Notes under the pieces: generated by a model
Databases searched by the model: none
Seen by the model: the letters and a program-made list of their open reading frames with translations, nothing else
What the model was told of the DNA's origin: nothing
Position numbers and translations under genes: made by a program
NCBI GenBank assembly: GCA_950295325.1
Contig: OX485809.1
Location: 38,781,081 to 38,845,080 of the forward strand
Direction: 5' to 3'
Length of the DNA stretch: 64,000 nucleotides
DNA from: Polytrichum commune
Taxonomy: Eukaryota; Streptophyta; Polytrichopsida; Polytrichales; Polytrichaceae
In this document: positions 59,850 to 64,000 of the stretch, piece by piece
Position numbering within the stretch: the first letter of the stretch is position 1
Layout: the number at the start of each line of letters is the position of its first letter

Positions 59850-61732
59850 ATTAGTCACGTTAATGCCAGCTCACCCAATGCCGGCCACAGTAGCAGCAGA
59901 TGCTCATTTTGGAGGAAGTGCGGAAGACTTTTCGCTATGCAAGCTTAAGGGATCGGTGTGGAGAAAGAGAAAGAGAACGAGAAAGAGAGGAAAGAGGAGA
60001 GACCGTCGCGAGCTTGTTGGTGTGTCAATCTTTTTGCGTACAGAGAGGAGCACGGTTGGAACACTAAGTTAACTCCGAGCTTTCAGTTTCTGGAGGCCAA
60101 TGTATGTATAGAGGGGGGTGGGAATCGGTAATCTGCTATTTCCGTTCTCTACCTTGTTCGTGGTTGAGAGGTTTTGGCAATCGACCAGGGAGGGGCAGCG
60201 AGGCAACGAGCCTTGACATATTGGTGAGTGAAATGCCTGATTTGCATTTGGTGTCAATGCTCGGGGATTCCTGCAGCCGCTTGTGGTGGTTGTTTGGATT
60301 TTTTCCTGTGTTGTTATGTGCTCTTTGGCTTTGCCTTCCTAGAATTATTGTGAAGGCACTCTCATTTTCCTTGAGCTTCTTAAAATATGTAACGAAGGCT
60401 TTGCCTAACGAACTGAACATTGATACATATACCAGTCGTCACATCACTAAACCTGGGGGAAAGTAATCATACTGAGCGTTTAAAAGCATTTTAGATTATT
60501 TCGACCCCCCCCCTTTTTTTTTGGTCGAATGCGTTGCCGAACTGGTTTTATGATCGGGTGACGCATATGACCACCTCCGCGTTGATAAGAATGGTCCCTT
60601 GAACATAAAAGTTGCACCTCGGATTGTAATCGGAGTTTGCACTTGTTCACACGGACAGAATTTTAAACACTGCAGTCGAATCAAGCCATAAATATTTTCC
60701 CTTAATCCACCTCTATCTTTACCTGTCAGCTGAATTTCAATTAAATCATAATGCTGTAGTTCAGACAGATGTCGAGTTTCCTTGTGTGCTGTGCACAGTT
60801 GGATTTCAACTGAATTACATTGGACGAGAGACCTGTATTGAGCTGGAGGTGGCGAATAGACACAGAATAGACTGCAGTCAACCCCTATCGCCTTTGTGGC
60901 AAGTAAAGGTGAATTTAGCAAGAACAAATATGAATATGGAGAACTTGGAAATATAAGGTAATCTAAATTGCTAGTTCAGCAGTCTGAGAAGTGAAGATGC
61001 TTTCAACACTAGAAAAGCTCATCGCCTTCATTTGTTCTGGTATAAATATGAGGTACATTTATACACACAGGAAAAAAGAGATCTCTGAGATCTTGGGATT
61101 TGGTACGTCACTTACTTTTATGGTGCAAGTCGAACTATCCCTATTTTGTGCACATAGGGATCACTGCACTCGAAGAAAAATAGAAGAGTAGTGAAGATGA
61201 AGCTAAACTTTGCTGCAATGCCGAGGGAGATTGCTTTCTCTTCATATCCGTAAATATGTCACGGATTAGGAAAGAAGATTTGCTTGGGACTTTTCGATTC
61301 AAGACGAAAGACCCCTTGTTTGGGGCAAAACCTCCACAGATCCGTTTAGTTTGCGAGATGTGGATAGCATAGTACTTGGTTCGTTACCTTGCACTGTTCT
61401 TCGCTGTTATATTGAAGCTTTGGTCGGTGTAATGATTTTTTTGGATATGCAGGTTGAACTTTAGAAACCCCGTTCACCGAAAAATCGCCTGGGATTTAAG
61501 CAGAGGAGTTTGGGAGACAGACAAAAGCTGCGACCCTATCCACTGAGCTTTTGGAGATTCTGAATTCAGAAGGATAAATTCTATAGAGAGAAAATCTTGT
61601 ACCACGTATTGGACCAGTTGACGCTACCGATTCACTGTCCAATACGATTCTAGTTGCAGGGAATCAATAATCAGTATTGTTTTGCGAAGGAGGGGTGGAG
61701 GATTATCGTATGCAGGATAGTCTTATTGAAGT
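59850..61732 (+). other. Probable promoter, 5' leader and leader intron of the PLC-X gene
   Basis: A GA-rich stretch (59960-60005) resembles a plant leader or GAGA tract. ATTG|GTGAGTG near 60222 is a strong donor and GGATATGCAG|GTTG near 61452 a good acceptor, so a leader intron of about 1.2 kb is plausible. No coding exon with a recognisable domain lies between. Inferred only. Confidence 0.35.
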
Positions 61733-62719
61733 ATGGGGGCTCAAGTGACAAAGCAGAAGATTGTGCGGCTCGAGCAGCAGAAGCTCAAAGAGAGCGAAGG
61801 TGTTGAAGGGGTCATATTTCCAGGAAGTGACTTCCGGTCCTCCAACCACAAGGAATGGATGTCTACATTACCGCTTCAGAGTTTGAGTGTTCGTGATGTG
61901 GTGTGGCCTGGAACACATGACTCAGCTACAAACAAGATCGGCGTCCCTGGTATTTCTCGTCCATTTGCACAAACTCAGAAGCTTTCTATTTACCATCAGC
62001 TTTGCGCAGGTGTTCGTGTGCTGGACGTCCGGGTCCAGCAAGACCGCAAAGTGTGTCATGGTCCTCTAAAAAGCTACCTTGTGGATGTTGTCGTGAGCGA
62101 CTTGAAGAAGTTTCTTGGAGAGACGAAGTCGGAGTTCGTCATTCTCGAGATCCGCACTGAGTACAACTACACAGATCCTCCAGCTTTCGATAAGTGGCTG
62201 ATTGAGCAGCTAGGAGAGTACTTAGTACCGCAAGATGAAAGTATGTTCAGCAGACCTATGATTGAGTTGCTCCCAAAGAGAGTGTTCTGTGTATGGAGGC
62301 CCCGACAGGCACCTGCACCATCACCGGGTTCGCCTCTGTGGAGCTCCGGATACTTGAAAGACAATTGGATTGACACGGACCTCCCTCTGACAAAATTCAA
62401 CTCCAATCTCACCAACCTTGAGAAGCAACCGCCGAATGATAGTAGGCAATACTTCTACAGGGTGGAGAATACGGTCACACCCCAGATCAGTAGCCCTGTT
62501 TTGTGTGTTTATCCTGTTACCAATAGGATTCGGGGCTATGCAAGGATGTTCTTAGCTGAAGCCTTCAAGCGAGGCCTCGGTGACCGGATACAAATCTTTT
62601 CAGAGGATTTTGTGGAGCCCGATTTTATCGATGCTTGCATTGGCGTAACAGTTGTTCGAAATAACATTCAACTCATACAGCCAGTAGTTAAAGAAACTGA
62701 AGCAGCCCAAGCTGCCTAG
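61733..62719 (+). CDS. PI-PLC X-domain protein, N-myristoylation candidate
   Basis: 328 aa in a single exon. The X domain of phosphatidylinositol phospholipase C spans about residues 45-215. H62 in GTHDSATNKIG and H109 in VCHGPL fit the two catalytic histidines, with D98 in RVLDVRV. No Y, C2 or EF-hand domain is present, so it is the compact bacterial-like PLC-X type, not the plant PLC1-9 type. There is no signal peptide. MGAQVTK fits the N-myristoylation pattern (Gly2, Thr6, Lys7), suggesting a membrane anchor on the cytosolic face. C-terminal blocks YFYRVENTVTPQ and GDRIQIFSEDF look conserved. Substrate (PI or another lipid) is inferred from the fold. The first ATG is chosen because it alone gives Gly2 and is the first in the long open frame. 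Confidence 0.88.
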   Translation: MGAQVTKQKIVRLEQQKLKESEGVEGVIFPGSDFRSSNHKEWMSTLPLQSLSVRDVVWPGTHDSATNKIGVPGISRPFAQTQKLSIYHQLCAGVRVLDVRVQQDRKVCHGPLKSYLVDVVVSDLKKFLGETKSEFVILEIRTEYNYTDPPAFDKWLIEQLGEYLVPQDESMFSRPMIELLPKRVFCVWRPRQAPAPSPGSPLWSSGYLKDNWIDTDLPLTKFNSNLTNLEKQPPNDSRQYFYRVENTVTPQISSPVLCVYPVTNRIRGYARMFLAEAFKRGLGDRIQIFSEDFVEPDFIDACIGVTVVRNNIQLIQPVVKETEAAQAA

Positions 62720-63658
62720 CTTCGTGCTCATATGGCTCCGGAGCCTACTTGGTTGAACTGGTTGGTTGAACTGATTCTGCACAATGAATAGACACACGTG
62801 ATGTTTGCAGTTCATCGCACATTCAGAGTGACAATACACTCTGCATGAGATTAGGGGTGTCAGAAGTAATAAGTCAGTGCGAGGAGATTTACTTTGTTGA
62901 AGCCATGACGGGGAAAGTTTGGGCTTCTTATCATGTATAGAATTGCTCTCATTGCAGTTTGGAGATGGTTCTAACCATCTGGGATCTGCGATAATTTTAT
63001 TGTAAGGAAATGTTAATAATTCGGATTTTGATTGGATTTACACGGTCAAAAATTTTGAAGGATTTTCAAGGAGTGGATATCTGGTCTATTATGCTATAAT
63101 CGCACATAAATACATTTTGTAGCAGTTCTTTTGATCTGACATATTGTAGGACAGACAATATTACGTACACTCAGATAAGTTGCTGGCCAGGAATATTCCG
63201 GCGACTCTTGTCTTTTCTCATAACATGGCCAGGAGTCAATCTTTGCTGCATAAATATTATGCATAATATTCCTCGGAAGTCAAAATTTGCCTTCAGTATT
63301 GTCTAGACTTTCCTTCATAACGGACTGCAAATGTCCAACTGCCATGATCTGTGAACATGACCTTATACTTGAGAGGAGCATCAAATTATGTCGCCCCTAA
63401 CAGATATAAGCTTGGAGTTATTAGCAGGTGAAAGTGGAAAAGCAAGATCAGATACAAGAAGCGTGGTAATGGTTGCAACAGTCCGCAAAGCATCATTTAA
63501 ATGATAGTGGCAATTTAAGCATGGCCAACGAAAGGTTTGCTCACAGACGTACCCTAACTATTTTGAGGATTTTCCCTTCTACATACAAGAATGGCATTGT
63601 ACTCAACATTAATAAAATGAAAAGTCTAGGTGAAGATGCAAAGTCTTTACATGAGAAG
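62720..63658. other. 3' flanks of convergent genes
   Basis: Presumed 3' UTR of the PLC-X gene, then that of the minus-strand gene at the right edge. No other feature seen. Confidence 0.35.
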
Positions 63659-64000
63659 TCATACGAAGTTTACATTCTCTGTACGGCCAGGCAAAGAAGC
63701 TTCTCTAGAAGCACCTCCAGATTGGTCTATTTTTTCTTCCTTGAAACCTACTTTCAACAAGTAGCAAGGAACACCGTGCTTGTCATAATTATATACTTCT
63801 CCTATGTTACCAAGGATTCCTCCCAAATGTGGGCCCACTACTCTGGTAACTGAATTTTGGTTTGATTGAGTTGAACCATCAGTTCATTCCACGGTTATAA
63901 AATTGGGCAGTTGTTTGATGATCTTCAGATGTTCAAGAGCTATCAGGTCGGGACTGATAACCATATTTCTCACCATTTTCAATGAGCGCTTTGACGGTTG
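63659..64000 (-). CDS. Unidentified protein, last two exons, runs off the right edge
   Basis: The last exon is 63849-63659 (stop TGA at 63661-63659) and the previous exon ends at 63974 with donor AATG|GTGAG. Phase 1 at that donor fits the 2 nt at the next exon start, so the chain reads KALIENVTRVVGPHLGGIL, then NIGEVYNYDKHGVPCYLL, then KVGFKEEK and a Ser/Gly-rich tail ending TENVNFV. The matching phases and coding look make it a likely real gene. I do not recognise the family. An overlapping plus-strand frame at 63473-63853 looks like a shadow. Confidence 0.55.

Noticed and set aside
60104-60466. 120-codon plus-strand open frame before the PLC-X gene
   Set aside because: Unrecognised, crosses a strong splice donor at about 60222 and looks like leader plus intron sequence.
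60496-60927. 143-codon minus-strand open frame
   Set aside because: No recognisable domain, and it lies inside the inferred leader intron of the PLC-X gene.
63473-63853. 126-codon plus-strand frame
   Set aside because: Overlaps the minus-strand terminal exon, which has matching splice phases; the plus frame has no coding character.
1-64000. CRISPR arrays, prokaryotic operons, tRNA genes
   Set aside because: No regularly spaced repeat-spacer pattern, no operon-like gene packing and no cloverleaf B-box was noticed; genes are intron-bearing plant genes.

Overview
This is nuclear DNA of a land plant. The evidence is spliceosomal genes with many short GT-AG introns, a plastid LHC-like protein gene, a SEC16/MAIGO5-type COPII scaffold gene, a plant-type mitochondrial citrate synthase gene, and a dense background of degraded repeats. 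The species cannot be fixed from sequence alone. The repeat load and protein styles would suit a seed-free plant, but that is only an impression.

Layout. 1-13.5 kb is repeat-rich and gene-poor: Stowaway-like MITEs, families A, C and D, and 5S-rRNA-derived retroelement copies. 14.26-22.56 kb (+) is a 13-exon SEC16 gene, followed by a LINE 3' fragment at 23.9-24.5 kb. 25.7-28.0 kb (-) is a five-exon gene for a small plastid single-helix LHC-like protein, assembled by matching splice sites and phases. 28.4-33.6 kb is repeats. 33.7-41.4 kb (+) is citrate synthase, with about 18-19 coding exons; one intron carries a 5S-derived element split by a MITE. 42.3-43.5 kb (-) is a two-exon HIG1-domain (Rcf1/HIGD2-like) gene. 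43.9-46.2 kb is a pogo/Emigrant-like MITE and more repeats. 46.19-49.27 kb and 54.28-57.37 kb are two copies of a direct 3.1-kb segmental duplication, each with one secreted glycine-rich protein gene. Between them lie a broken mitochondrial CcmH gene (50.07-50.52 kb, -) and a fold-back element with a Stowaway-like insertion whose empty site is still visible at 46.09 kb. 61.73-62.72 kb (+) is an intronless PI-PLC X-domain protein gene with an N-myristoylation motif. 63.66-64 kb (-) holds the last two exons of an unidentified gene leaving the right edge.

The genes are not an operon or a cluster. Citrate synthase, HIG1 and CcmH are all mitochondrial (TCA cycle, respiratory-chain assembly, cytochrome c maturation), which is probably coincidence.

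The most interesting structure outside genes is a dispersed retroelement family whose head matches plant 5S rRNA, including the exact 30-nt spacing between the GTTAAG and GGATGGGTG promoter boxes. Next come nested insertions with intact empty sites, and the CcmH gene that carries one extra base and loses its 3' exons near the duplication boundary. No CRISPR array, tRNA gene or convincing virus-derived gene was seen.
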